Assembly: GCA_947311845.1 (NCBI GenBank)
Contig: CAMZMU010000081.1
Location: forward strand, 2,013,423 to 2,077,422
DNA: 64,000 nucleotides
Origin: Poa pratensis
Taxonomy: Eukaryota; Streptophyta; Magnoliopsida; Poales; Poaceae
Reading direction: 5' to 3'
The position numbers were made by a program, and so were the translations under genes. Below the pieces are notes generated by a model. That model did no database searches. It worked only from the letters and a program-made list of their open reading frames with translations, and was not told the origin of the DNA. Each line of letters begins with the position of its first letter. Position 1 is the first letter of the stretch. Positions 34,714-46,200 of the stretch are shown here, piece after piece.

Positions 34714-37700
34714 ATGTCGGCGAGGGAGGAGGCGTCTGAAACGGGCATGCAAAAGATCTCGCTCTACCTCTCCCTAGATTACGCCCACGACGTTACCGCA
34801 TCCTACGAGCCAGCACCCCCGCTTCAGACATCCTCCAATGGCGTTGCGCCCGCCGTGAGCGCGAGCAATGCGGCGTCTGATGCGGGCATGCACATGAGCC
34901 AGCTGCTTCAGACACAACCCAGCGTCGGTGCACCCATGTCCTACGCCCAGGACGGTACCGCTTCCTACCAGCAAGCACCCGCGCCACTGACCATCTCCAA
35001 TGGCGTTGCACCCGCCATGAGAGCGCCCAAGCGGAAGCGCGGCCGCCCGCGCAAGTACGACACACTCGTTGCCATGCCGCTGGCTACCATGCCGGCACTG
35101 CCTCCAGGTGGTGCCCCATGGGGAGTAGGCTTGGTGATCCCCCAGGCGCAACCAGCGCTGCCATTGCCTCTGCTGCTGCCACCACAACCTTCAGCGAATG
35201 CGACGCAGGGTGTCAAGAAAACGAGGGTCCGAGGGCCAAGGTCCCCCGCCAACAAGCATAAGGTGACAGCGGCAGGTATAACTAGTTATGATACTATAGT
35301 AGCGCAAAACGCATACAGACATGATGGTATTTTATCACAGCTACCCGGCCGTAGTAATACACTCTACTAGTTTTGGGCAAGGCATGTAATATTTGGGCAA
35401 ATAGCTCCTATGCGACGTCGTTTCACGTAATCGTTCAAAACGCGACGTCGTTGCCTGAAATAGCTCACGTGTGACGCCATCTCGTGGCTGAAATAGCTCT
35501 CGTGCGACAGTCGGGGCTTAACCGCAAGGGACAGGTTAGGGTTGGAATTATGTGAGCCTGGTGGGACCCCAACTAATCCACATCAGCAAAGGACCCACAG
35601 GAGCACCTCCGACCGCGGGACCCACCTCATCAGCTGGTAGAAAACAGAGCTATCTCGCGCCGTGCCAGAGCCCAACCCATCCTCTCGTCCCCCTTCTTCT
35701 CCGGCGACAGCGCGCAGCAATGCCGGCGGTAGAGGTATGTCGTCGAGCTCCGCTTCTACCAGCGTAAATGGCCGAGCTACGGTCCAGTGCCGCTGGGAAG
35801 GTGTCCTGATTGCCCACGGACGGCGCCCCTGAAGCGGCGAGTCACCACGAGCGACAAGAATGGTAACGCCGGGCGCGAGTATGTGAAATGTGAGAGCAAA
35901 CCAGAGCTGGAAAAGGTGAGATCTGAGTTTCCCCTCTCTCAATTTCGTTTTATTTTTCTCAATTTTGGGTTTTCATCCGATTTGGGAATTAGGGTTCATA
36001 TTTTCTTATTTTCAGGATCTGCCGACATGCGACCATTTCGAGTGGACATCAAGAGGATTGAAAAGGAGGGCACATCCCTGGCCCCAATTTTCCGTCGGCG
36101 GTGGAGCAATTGGGATCTGCTACGGGGATTGCTACGGTGCAGAATGCGGATGGGCTTGCGGAAGTGAAGGCCGAGTTGAAGAAGATGAACAATCAGCTAC
36201 AGAAACTTGTCGATCTGAAGAAGCAGGACAATCTGATGGCTGCAATTTTTTATTTATGTGCAATTGCTCTTGGAGTTGTCTATGTGCTGATCATTAGTCA
36301 GTAAAAAATGTTTGTTCTTCAGTTAACGGTCAAATACAGTGTTTGTTTTTCAGTTAACGGTCATTTAACAAAGTGCAGACCAATGTCCCATTTTTGTTCA
36401 TGGGACCATGTAAAATGCAAAGAGCTGGCACATGTTTTAATTGTCTTAGCTCAAAGAAAATTTACTTCTTTATTTACACTTACCAAAATGTAAATATTTG
36501 TTACTCTTACCAAAATGTTTGTCACTCTTACCAAAATGTTGTTACTCTTAACAATTTGTTTCACCTTGTCTAAATCAACCAAACAAATTCAAATGAATTC
36601 ACCTTGTCACTCTAGTGTTCCTATTGTTCTTCGTCTTCTTCAGTTGTGAGATGGAGGGTTGTAACTATTACCTCCTAGTGGTGGTAGATTTGTCGCAAAC
36701 ATAGGCATAGCCTAGTGGCAAGGGTTGATGCCTCCCTTTGCCCACCCAAGTTCGAGTCCCCATGCTTGCAATTTAGGTGTTGCACATTATTCCTCCTCCA
36801 GTAGCTTCGTAGGTCGGGCAACTTACTATTATAGATTAATCTATAATAGTGAGTTGTCCCATCCATTAAGATGTTGCACTGGGACAAATTCTTTGAATTA
36901 ATCTTCATATTATTTATTTTCTTTTGATTTTTTGTCTCGTCTGAATTCAAATTTGAACCAAAATTCAAATTTGAATCAAAATTCAAACTTTTACATGGTA
37001 TTTCTGCTAAGCTTGGATGTTGCAATGATTTCAAACTATTATGCACTTGTTTGATCTAACTAGGTCATCAATCCGAGGCCTTTTGCTAAGTCCTGAAAAA
37101 TGTGTTTCAAATGAGCTCCAAAGGTAGGGTAAACAGCCCAATTTCTAAGTAAGTTTTTTGTCCACCATGTCTAAATCAGCCAAATAAATTTCCTAGACTT
37201 TTGTTCTATCTATATAGTGTCATTGTGAAGTCTCACTATTTATTGAATTAATCTTCATATTATTTATTTTCTTTTTAATAATAATGGTTTAATTGCAAAA
37301 TCATAAATAAATCAAGTTTCAAACATGAAAATTAAAAACTAAGCTTGGATCCTTCTTAGTCACTCCAAAATGAATCTTTTGTGAGTTTTTTGAAAGTTTC
37401 ATTTCCATACCCAAAACCACTTCTCTTCACACTTAATAGTTCATAGTTTGAGATTTGAGATATCACACTACATACATGAATATTTCGTTTGAATGTATCT
37501 ATACCTTGTTTATCAACTTGAGTTGTTAGTATATGACATACTAAGACCATGTGCACAGGTTTTCCATTTTTTTTATGTTTTTTGAATTTTTTATGCTTAT
37601 TTTGAAATCGGTCCAATCTAAGTTTGACCAACATTTAAACAAGTTTCAAACATGAAAATGAAAAACTAAGCCTGGATCCTTCTTAGTCACTCCAAAATGA

Positions 37701-40700
37701 AGCTTTTGTGAGTTTTTTGAAAATTTCATGTTCCATACCCAAAATCACTTCTCTTCACACTTGAGAGTTCGTAGTTTGAGATTTGAGATATCACACTACA
37801 TACATGAATATTTCGTTTGAATGTATCTATACCTTGTTTATCAACTTGAGTTGTTAGTATATGACATACTAAGACCATGTGCACAGGTTTTCCATTTTTT
37901 TGATGTTTTTTGAATTTTTTATGCTTATTTTGAAATCGGTCAAACCTAATTTTGACCAACATTTAAACAAGTTTCAAACATGAAAATGAAAAACTAAGCC
38001 TTGGATCCTTCTTAGTCACTTCAAAATGAAGCTTTTGTGAGTTTTTTGAAAGTTTCATATGGTTTTGATTTTTTTTAATTAGCTATGCTCATTTGAAACT
38101 AATCGAGGCCTCTCACTTGATTTAAACAATGTATGTAAACCATATTTACATTTTTTTTTCTAGTTACTATACGGTATTACAAGACTATGTGCGCAAGTGG
38201 CATATTGTTTTGATTTTTTTGAATTAGTTATCCTAAACCCTAATTTGGTCAACTCACTCATTTTTTTTTCTTTGATTTATTTCACGGTGCGCCTCTTCTC
38301 TTTGGGCCTTGCCGTCCGATCAGGCCAGGCCACGGCCCGCTCATGTTTTTTCTTTGATTTATTTCACTGTGGGCCTCTTAACTTTGGGCCACGGCCCACC
38401 TACCGTTCCCTTTCTCAGGCCATGGCCCAGCTCCTTTTTTTTCGACCGCCTCCTGTTCCCCTTCCCCTTCTTATCCACTGAAATGTGTCGTACCCTAGCT
38501 ATTCCCACTCGCTCCAGATCTGCGCCACACTCGCCGCCGGCGACCAAAACCACGCAAACAAGCCCCGCCGCCGCAGATCCAGCCCCGCCGTGCGACGATG
38601 ATGAGGCGTGGGGGTTCCAGCTCTCGTGGTGGCCATTCCGGTGGTGGAAACCGCTCCGACGAGGAGCGGAAGCAGCGGAAGTGGCCGGCGCCCGCCTCTG
38701 GCCCCCGACGAGGGTTGCTTCCAACGGCGGTCGGAAGCGCGGTGCGCGCAAGTATACGAACTTCGGCCTCGCGCCGCCGCCTGCGTTCGCCCGGTGCGAG
38801 GTGGAGGAGTACGACCGCCGGATGGAGATGGCGGCGGCGGCGCGAGGCAGCCGCTACGAGCGTTGGCTTGGAAGCTCCTCCGGCGCGGGAAGCTCCTCCA
38901 TCGCACGAGCACCGCTGCCGCCGCCGAAGAGGGAGGAGGAGGAGCAGCAGGATCTGGCACCGCGCGCCGGGCGCGCCGTCCTTCTGCCCGGAGACTACGT
39001 CGACGACGGCGACCTCGACTGGATCACCGCCGAGGTGATAGAGCGCAGCAAGGACCAGCAGCAGCTCGTCGCGCGCCGGGAGATGGAAGAGGAGCTCGAC
39101 GAATTCCGCCTCCGGCAAGCTATCGAAGCATCCCGCTTCGACATGGGGGGCGCCTCCAACTCCGACTGAGCGCCGCCGCCGCCTCGTCGCTGCCGCACCC
39201 CTGGGGCTCCGGTGAGCCCAATTTTGGATCCTAGTTTAGGGGTAGGAGCAGCGGTTGACGAACTACTCCGACCTTATCCTATGTAAATAGCGTATAATGC
39301 TATCGAACTACTCTGTGTGGCTTTTGATCCGACGAGCCCGCCATTCGAACTACTCCGTGTGTAATAGCGTATAATGTTATCTACTATGTTTGCCTGAATC
39401 CGAGCCATTCGAACTACTCTGTGTGTTGCCTGAATCCGAGCTCCCAAATATCTGATTTTATGTTTGCCCGCCTGAATCGGAGCTCGCCGGCGTTGCCGTG
39501 CTTCGTCGCCGGAGAAGAAGAAGAGGGAGGATGCGCAGGGGAGGAGGATATAACGGTCGTCGCTGCTGTGTGGGTCCCATCCTGACGTGGATAAGTTGTG
39601 GGTCCCACCCGGCTCCCCATAATCCTAACAGAATGCGCTTAAGGGCTATGTCGTGCCTGGGCTATTTGTGCTCACAGAGATGTCGCAGCAGAGAAATTCT
39701 TGCGAATGATGTCGCTGTGCAGCCAATTCGGTAGAAAGACATCGCATAGGAGCTATTTGCCCGTAATATTTTGGGTGTGTTAAACCTTTACGCCTTGGGC
39801 CTTGTGCTGAATAAGCTAGATCTGACCTGAGATGAGTTCTACAATTATGTGTGATGTGTCTCCGATAATTTCCAGAAGAACACTTCAATGCTATCATCAG
39901 ATTGCCACATTGCAGTTTTTTTCTCAGATCTGTCTTAATTTTGAATGGATTTTATTTTCCAGGGCCTGGTGTGATTGGATTAAATCCCGAGGTCATCACA
40001 ATCCAAGTTGGAGAGGTAAATTGGTGCACTCTTATTGTGCTCCTACAGATAATACTAGTGCGCTATTAAAATTGTTTCATAATATTCTATATCAATATTT
40101 ACTATTTTAGACAAATATTATTTATTTTGTGCATGTATTTAGGGTTAAATTTGCTGGTAAAGTTATTTTCAAATTGAGCAAAGTTGTCCCTGTGAAGCAC
40201 TATGTGAGGTGTATTTACATATTTTGCACTTGAACTCGTTTTAAACTTTCATTGATGAAGCTTCTTACGTAAGTTCGATGCACTAAACACATATATATTT
40301 TTCATGCTCGGCCGTTCATTAAATGATTAAAGCTTCACGATTTCATCTTTTATTGTAATTATATTTTCCATCAGAGGTAAATTGACGCAATCTTGTGGCG
40401 CTCCTATAAACATATACTAGTGCACTATTAAATGCTAATAAAGGATTATATTTTCTGATTGATTATATTTTCCATAAGCTCTACCAAAGCTTAGAGCAAG
40501 TACAATAAAAAAGTCAGCAGCCGACTCTACCATCATGCCATGTCACCTATAGTCTTCATATAGCCAAGACCATATAACAGGATAGCTATATGCTGGCTCT
40601 TTGGTTCCATTTAATTATTGCTCTTGCATGCAACAATTGGGTGGAAGAGTCAAACGGTGCGCATGCAGCCAGCAGCTCGGCTGCAAGCCAGCTTTTCTGC

Positions 40701-41339
40701 CTCGAGCCATGCGTACAGGCGAGCGCTTGCTGAAGCGCCGGCTGCACTCTCTCCTATTTTCTCTCACATCCACCTAGGATTTTGTGATGTGGCATGTACT
40801 ATAGCCTGCTGAGTAGGACTTAATGCTCTTATGCCTGTTGCATCGTAAATGCTAATAAAGGATCCATGATTTCAGGATGTAGCAACTAAAGTAATGTCCT
40901 ATTCTGGGAATGGATGGGCAGTTTCTGTGCTTTCTGCCCATGGTGTTTTATCCAATGTGACACTGCGTCAAGGAGTTTCAATTCATGGAACAATTACTTA
41001 TGAGGTGTGTTCCAGTTTTATCTTGCAATCTATACACTTGAAATCCGCTCGTATGCAATAGAAATTTTACCCCGGTTCCAACCGAACTTGGAGAATTAGA
41101 AAGAAAATATAGTGTGAGGTAGCGCTATATAGAGAAATAATCAAATTATATCCATTACCAGCCTACAGAAAGGAAATGATACCGTCTTATGAAACCTTGT
41201 GTTTTCTCCTAATGATTTGTGATATTGTACGAATGTTCAGGTGGTCATTGGAAGGTTTCCAGTTGAAGAGAAAAAGAAGCTTAAACGCACTGCGACTGGT
41301 GGCATTCCAGGTGCTAGTGGATCCTGTGCAAACTCATAG
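34714..41339 (+). CDS. AT-hook (AHL-type) DNA-binding protein with shortened PPC domain
   Basis: Inferred exons are 34714-35275, 39963-40015, 40876-41004 and 41241-41339, with GT/AG borders, staying in frame for 280 aa. Exon 1 encodes an AT-hook (KRKRGRPRKYD, about residues 108-118) and a degenerate second hook (TRVRGPRSPANKHK). Exons 2-3 encode the start of the PPC/DUF296 domain: GPGVIGLNPEVITIQVGE, DVATKVMSYSGNG and VLSAHGVLSNVTLRQ...GTITYE. The last exon begins VVIGRFPVEEKKKLKR, matching the usual VQVIVGSF strand. The exon normally between them (GRFEIxSLSG to GGVAGxLxAASPVQ) is absent from 41005-41240. AHL proteins bind AT-rich DNA in the nucleus and oligomerise through the PPC domain, so this product, if made, may be defective. 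Intron 1 holds a Mutator-like element and intron 2 a MITE. It could be a pseudogene. Confidence 0.65.
35757..36304 (+). pseudogene. zf-GRF protein remnant inside the Mutator-like element
   Basis: Exon 1 (to 35915) gives YQRKWPSYGPVPLGRCPDCP and REYVKCESKPE; the intron is 35916-36015 (GTGAGA...TTTCAG); exon 2 begins DLPTCDHFEW. Together these form the Cys/His pattern of a GRF zinc finger. After FEW about 11 bases appear to be missing, shifting the frame (IKRIEKEG is in the next frame), and a second shift lies near 36100. The rest encodes a charged coiled-coil-like stretch (LAEVKAELKKMNNQLQKLVD) and a hydrophobic tail (IFYLCAIALGVVYVLIIS), the usual plan of small plant GRF membrane proteins. 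The upstream frame has a stop and no good ATG. Not functional as it stands. Confidence 0.75.
36700..36790 (+). mobile_element. tRNA-derived SINE-like head in the Mutator-like element
   Basis: A-box TAGCCTAGTGG (36708-36718) and B-box GTTCGAGTCC (36750-36759) have tRNA-like spacing in a sequence that is not a full tRNA. The 3' end is uncertain. Confidence 0.5.
37313..38066. repeat. Tandem repeat with 328-bp units
   Basis: Units start CAAGTTTCAAACATGAAAA at 37313, 37640 and 37968 (spacing 327 and 328 bp). Two are complete; the third stops near 38066. Minus-strand frames of 92 and 78 codons are products of this repeat, not genes. Confidence 0.92.
38481..39169 (+). CDS. Hypothetical GC-rich ORF carried by the Mutator-like element
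   Basis: From the ATG at 38481 the frame runs 229 codons (MCRTLAIPTRSRSAPHS... to ...GGASNSD, stop at 39167-39169); the open frame extends upstream to 38309 but that part looks non-coding. It contains WGFQLSWWPFRWWKPLRRG, a GGRKRGARKY basic patch and an acidic C-terminal part (DYVDDGDLDWITAEVIERS, EMEEELDEFRLRQAIEASR) likely to be helical. I do not recognise a family. High GC, sharp contrast with its AT-rich surroundings and sensible composition suggest a captured host gene or an element-specific gene. Confidence 0.45.
39290..39435. repeat. Short degenerate repeats near the right end of the Mutator-like element
   Basis: TCGAACTACTCTGTGTG-like units occur near 39303, 39345 and 39409, and GCGTATAATG(C/T)TATC occurs twice. 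Confidence 0.6.
40494..40828. mobile_element. Tourist-like MITE in AHL intron 2
   Basis: A 335-bp element is flanked by TTA on both sides (40491-40493 and 40829-40831). Left end GAGCAAGTACAATAAAAAAG and right end, read inward, GAGCATTAAGTCCTACTCAG form long imperfect inverted repeats that share CAGCAG and CATGCCA further in. The TTA target duplication indicates PIF/Harbinger (Tourist). Confidence 0.75.
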
Positions 41340-42387
41340 AACTAGAGTGTCTCTGGCTCATTCAACACCAAATGGACTTCAGATGAATCTACAATTCGGT
41401 TAGTGCTTCCAGATTTTTCTCTTGTAATGCCAGTCATCTATGTCTTAGCTTTTCGCTCCTAGTGCGCTCCAAATGCTTAGATTTCGTTCCCAGCTCGCTT
41501 AAAATCCTGTATTTTGCTGGATGGACCCTTGGATGTGGTCTACTTCAATTATATGTTTCTACATGATGATACTTTTTCATAGTATACTTTTCTTTTCTAT
41601 ACTCATGAGTTGAGCTTATGAAATGTTGCATGGTCATATTGCACATATTTGGAGTAGAAACCAAATAAAGTCATTGTTTGGGCTAACCAGTACTCCAGTA
41701 GTACATAACAATGTCAGGCTCGTTGCTTGTTTGAAACGTGGAAATTTCCTAGTAGGTCGTAGAACTCTCCAAACTCCTATTCAGTTCCGTTTATTGCGAT
41801 CAATGCACACAGTCATCAACCAGATTGTCTACCTTTTTTTTTGAAACCACACATCCGGTTTCCGCACTACAGGAATGGGGATCTATGCCGACGGCCAAAC
41901 CCTGTGCCGACGGCTTTTTATCGGGGCCGTCGGCATAGGTCCCGACGAGGCCAGCCCGTCGACAAAGCCGTCGGCATAGGATATGCCGTCGGCATAGATT
42001 TGGCACAGGGGCTATGCCGACGGCTTTGCCCTCGGCATAGGTAAGTCGTAGGCATAGCTCTTTTCCCCTATTTTCCATCTAATATGGAATAATTCATATC
42101 TTTATATCCGTAAATCAAAATTTAACAAATAAAATGTCTAAATTGATTAGAAAAATGAGAGGAATCCAAATATGATATCCATATCATCTTTTTCATCATG
42201 TATAGGAGTTTTTGCAACATAGTTTTGATATTTGCTTAATAAAAAAGTCATTTTTGGTACTTAAAAAATGTAAAATGATATTTATAAAAATATTTTAAAA
42301 ATTGTTTTTGGCAACAATGTTTTCCATACCAAAATACACCGATGTGTCAAATATGGACACTTTATCACAAATTATGGCACGGGGTCC

Positions 42388-43790
42388 ATTTTGACCATTT
42401 TTTTCAACAAAATAAAAGAAAATGAAAATTAGTCAAAAAAAGAAATCCTTTGGCATGGAGTCCTAATATGTGTAGTAGTTGATAGGAAAAATGATAAACT
42501 TGAGTTTTGACAAAGTTTTCAAAAAACTTCTTCACAAAAAGGTCAATCATCTATAAACATGTATAAGTTTCGACTCAAATGACCTATGTATGACTATTCT
42601 CGTGGCATATTTTGTGATAACGTGCCCATATTTGACACATAGTTGTGTCTTGGTATGGCAAACAATGTTGCAGAACAGAGTTTGTTCAAATTATTTTTAT
42701 ATATATCATTTTTTATTTTTTAAGTGTCAAAAATGACATTTTTTGTGAAGCAAGTACACAAAATATGGTGGAAAATGGCACCCATCCGATTTCCACACAA
42801 ATTAGACCATATTTGATGGACAATCCGGAAATATTAGGAATTTTCTCGGTTTCTATCTCATTTCGCCTATTTAAATGACTTTATGCCTATTTTCCGAAAG
42901 TAACTCAAATTTGAACTACAAGTGTGTGATAATTTGCTCTGACAATTTTACAAAAATAATTTTAAGGTACACAATTAGTGGTTATATCACAGAACCTTCG
43001 ATATTTTTGAAAAATTCGACCCCTTTCAACGAGTAGACATGGCTCCCATTGTGACCTTTTTTTCAACAAAATAAAAGAAAATGAAAATTAGTAAAAAAAA
43101 AGAAATCCTTTGGCATGGAGTCCTAATATGTGTAGTAGTTGATAGGAAAAATGATAAACTTGAGTTTTGACAAAGTTTTCAAAAAACTTCTTCACAAAAA
43201 GGTCAATCATCTATAAACATGTATAAGTTTCGACTCAAATGACCTATGTATGATTATTCCCGTGGCATATTTTGTGATAACGTGCCCATATTTGACACAT
43301 AGTTGTGTCTTGGTATGGCAAACAATGTTGCAGAACTGAGTTTGTTCAAATTATTTTTATATATATCATTTTTTATTTTTTAAGTGTCAAAAATGACATT
43401 TTTTGTGAAGCAAGTACACAAAATATGGTGGAAAATGGCACCCATCCAATTTCCACACAAATTAGACCATATTTGATGGACAATCCGGAAATATTAGGAA
43501 TTTTCTCGGTTTCTATCTCATTTTGCCTATTTAAATGACTTTATGCCTATTTTCCGAAAATAACACAAATTTGAACTACAAGTGTGTGATAGTTTGCTCT
43601 AAAATTTTCACAAAAATAATTTTAAGGTACACAATTAGTGGTTATATCACAGAACCTTCGATATTTTTGAAAAATTCGACCCCTTTCAACGAGTAGACAT
43701 GGCTCCCATTGTGACCGTTTTTTCGAGAAAATAAAATAAAGTGAAAAGATACCCAAAAAAAGAAATCCTTTGGCATGGAGTCCTAATAGA
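42388..43790. repeat. 660-bp tandem repeat inside the CACTA element
   Basis: AGAAATCCTTTGGCATGGAG occurs at 42441, 43101 and 43761, exactly 660 bp apart. Two units are complete and nearly identical; the third breaks off near 43790, and a diverged piece (TTTGGCATGAAGTCC...TGTGTAGTTG) lies at 45068-45150. Confidence 0.93.
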
Positions 43791-43979
43791 TTTGATGAAA
43801 ATGTGCATGTGGTAGTTAAATTCCATTCGAAAATATAGTTTTCCTTCCAAATGTGCATGCGGTCCATTTATCTCCAGTTAAAGCCCTCCTAACCTCAATA
43901 TTGAAGGACTACAATAGAACAGCTATGACTATAACATTTTTTCGTTGCATTATATTGTAAAGATAAAGATAATGGACAT

Positions 43980-44760
43980 CAAGTGCGGTTCCGTCTAGCC
44001 AAGGATCCTCGCAAAACCGCGTTGCTTGTCCATTGCCAATGAAAAAAGAACCACAATCGAGAGGAAATTAATTTTTACCCTCATTAGACCTTTCGAAAAT
44101 GATGAATTCATTGTCTTTACTTGTACCTGAGATAATGTTTTATCCTGAGATACTTATTTTCAACAGTTCCTGCCATACTCCCTCGTCAGGAAGTAACTTA
44201 AAAAGCCATTTGCTAAGTAAGAACGTTTTGTAGATATCTAGAACCTCAATTTGCTAAACCCCCTTGATCCTTTGGGCGGCAAACAATATTCCATTTTGTC
44301 AATCGATACTTCATCTTCAATTGATCAATTTGTGAGAAGAAGCGAGATCAATAGAAATCTAGTATTTTCCTTGCCCACTTGGGTATCTCAAATAAAGATA
44401 ACAAGAACATTGGCAAGCTAGTCAAAACTGGATTAATCAACATAGGAGAGTATATTTCCCAGCCAACAACCTAGTTTGCGCTCAAAATGACTTCTATTGT
44501 TTTCCATTCCTTATTCGACAACTTACGATAATGAATAGAGATACCAAGGTATCTAAAAGGAAGTGAGCCGACCTCACAACCAATTATTTGTCGGTATTCA
44601 TCTTGTACCTCTTTGGCTTTGCCAAAGCAAAATATTTCGCTTTTGTGAAAGTTGATCTTAAACCTTGATAATTGGTCGAAAGACACAAGATAACATTCTT
44701 GTTTATCTCTTTCTCTAAATCGTGTTCTAAAAAAAGAATTGTATCATGGGCGGATTGTAT
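43980..44760 (-). pseudogene. LINE reverse transcriptase fragment inside the CACTA element
   Basis: On the minus strand SRFKINFHKSEIFCFGKAK and PFRYLGISIHYRKLSNKEWK match the LINE at 26390-27010, and the flanking sequence also aligns. The frame is broken. It lies where the third 660-bp unit is interrupted, so it either inserted there or was picked up. Confidence 0.75.
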
Positions 44761-45219
44761 AATGGAAACTCCGCCTCAACACATACTTTCAATGGTCCAC
44801 ACCACACACACATACATCACGCCCCTTTAGCATTGCGAAAAACGTTAATTGTATGCAACTAATTTTTAATCCTCATATTTATCCATATACATAGAGTTTG
44901 TTGATGGCTATGAAGTGAAAGAATTTGCTAGATTCAAACCATACTTCTTCACGCGGTAGCAAATTATCGACGGCGACATAGCAAACCTCACGCGATATTT
45001 ATCCATATTTATCCAAAAAACTTCTTCACGCGGTAGCAACAAATCAAATAAAGTGAAAGAATATTCAAACCATGAAATTATTTGGCATGAAGTCCTTTTA
45101 TGTGTAGTTGTTTTTTTTTTAAATAATAGTAGCAGTTGATAGGATGAACAACATGCATCTTTTCTTCTTTTTGGTGAACGAGTCACGATTTAATTAAACC
45201 ACCACGTCTTGGTCCAAGG

Positions 45220-46200
45220 ATGATCGGCGTCTACCGGCACGCTCATCGTGCCCTCCACCTCCTCCTCCTCCTTCCTGTGGGAGGATGCGTACAGCACGGC
45301 GAGCCTGGCGCGGCCGCCCGCGCCGCTGCGGCGACTCCTGGGACGGCACCAGCTCCGGGGCGCGGCCGGGGATCCTGCGTCGCCATGGCCGCCCTGCCGT
45401 CGACCTCCGTCCGCGCCATGGCCGCCCTGCCGTCGACCTCCGCCTCGCCAACAACGACCTCCGTCCCCGGCCACTTCCTCGTCTCCAACGGACACCAAGC
45501 CGCTGCGCCGCCTCCTCCGCCGCGGGCCCAAGCCGTCCTCGCCGCGCCCGGCCTGGCCGGCACCGTCCTCGCTGCGGTCCACGGCGGCGGCGCCCTCGTT
45601 CCTCTCCGTCGCCCGTTCACCTCTGCCGTTGCGGACGCGCTAGGAGCCAGGCCAAGCTCCTCCCGCTGCGCTCAGGCACTCAGGCGTCGACGGCCACGAC
45701 GGCCACGTCGCGCGGGGCGAGGGCGAGTCCTTCCGTGTCGGCGTCCACCGGCACGCTCACCGTGCCCTCCGCCTCCTCCTCCTCCTTTCTGTGGGAGGAT
45801 GCCGACGCCGACGGCGGCGAGGAGCTCGAGCAGAGCGTCAAGTCCTGCGCCACCGCGCGGAAGACCACGACGGCCTGCACGGCGCCCTCTGCACTCCCGC
45901 AGCCGCGCGTAGCCGCCTGCGCCACTGCGGCGACTCCTCTTGGGACGACACCAGCTCCGGGGCGCGGCCGGGGATCCCGCGTCGCCATGGCCGCCCTGCC
46001 GTCGACCTCCGCCTCGGCAACGACGACCTCCGCCTTGCGTCGGCCGTCCTCGCCGCGCTCCACAACGGCGGCGCTCCAGCCCGTGCTCCGTCGGCGTCGA
46101 CAGCCCCCATCCCCAGCCTGTCCCCAGCGAGGGACGGCGGGGACATTTTTTTTGCAACACGTGTCCCACCTGTGCCGACGGCAATGCCGTCGGCATAGGT
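45220..46200. other. GC-rich, partly duplicated coding-like segment in the CACTA element
   Basis: A block starting ACCGGCACGCTCATCGTGCC (45234) is repeated as ACCGGCACGCTCACCGTGCC (45749), followed in both by a CCTCC run and CTGTGGGAGGATGC. Open frames exist on both strands. The + frame with GTLTVPSASSSSFLWEDADA looks the most protein-like, but no family is recognised. It may be a captured, duplicated exon fragment. Confidence 0.35.

Larger units (their letters stand above)
35395..39762. mobile_element. Mutator-like transposon carrying host-like genes, in AHL intron 1
   Basis: Terminal inverted repeats GGGCAAATAGCTCCTATGCG (left) and its complement CGCATAGGAGCTATTTGCCC (right) are flanked by a perfect 9-bp target duplication GTAATATTT (35386-35394 and 39763-39771). 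Nine base pairs is diagnostic of the Mutator superfamily. The 4368-bp body has no transposase. It contains a zf-GRF gene remnant, a tRNA-derived SINE-like head, a 328-bp tandem repeat and a second GC-rich ORF, so it is non-autonomous and may be a gene-carrying (Pack-type) element. Confidence 0.92.

Noticed and set aside
36700..36790. tRNA gene
   Set aside because: A-box and B-box are present but no cloverleaf or anticodon stem could be formed, so it was called SINE-like.
37313..38066. CRISPR-like or satellite array
   Set aside because: The units are 328 bp with no spacer structure and lie inside a plant DNA transposon; this is an internal tandem repeat.
42645..43538. Two identical 77-codon ORFs
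   Set aside because: They are the same place in two 660-bp tandem units of the CACTA element, with AT-rich low-quality coding sequence.
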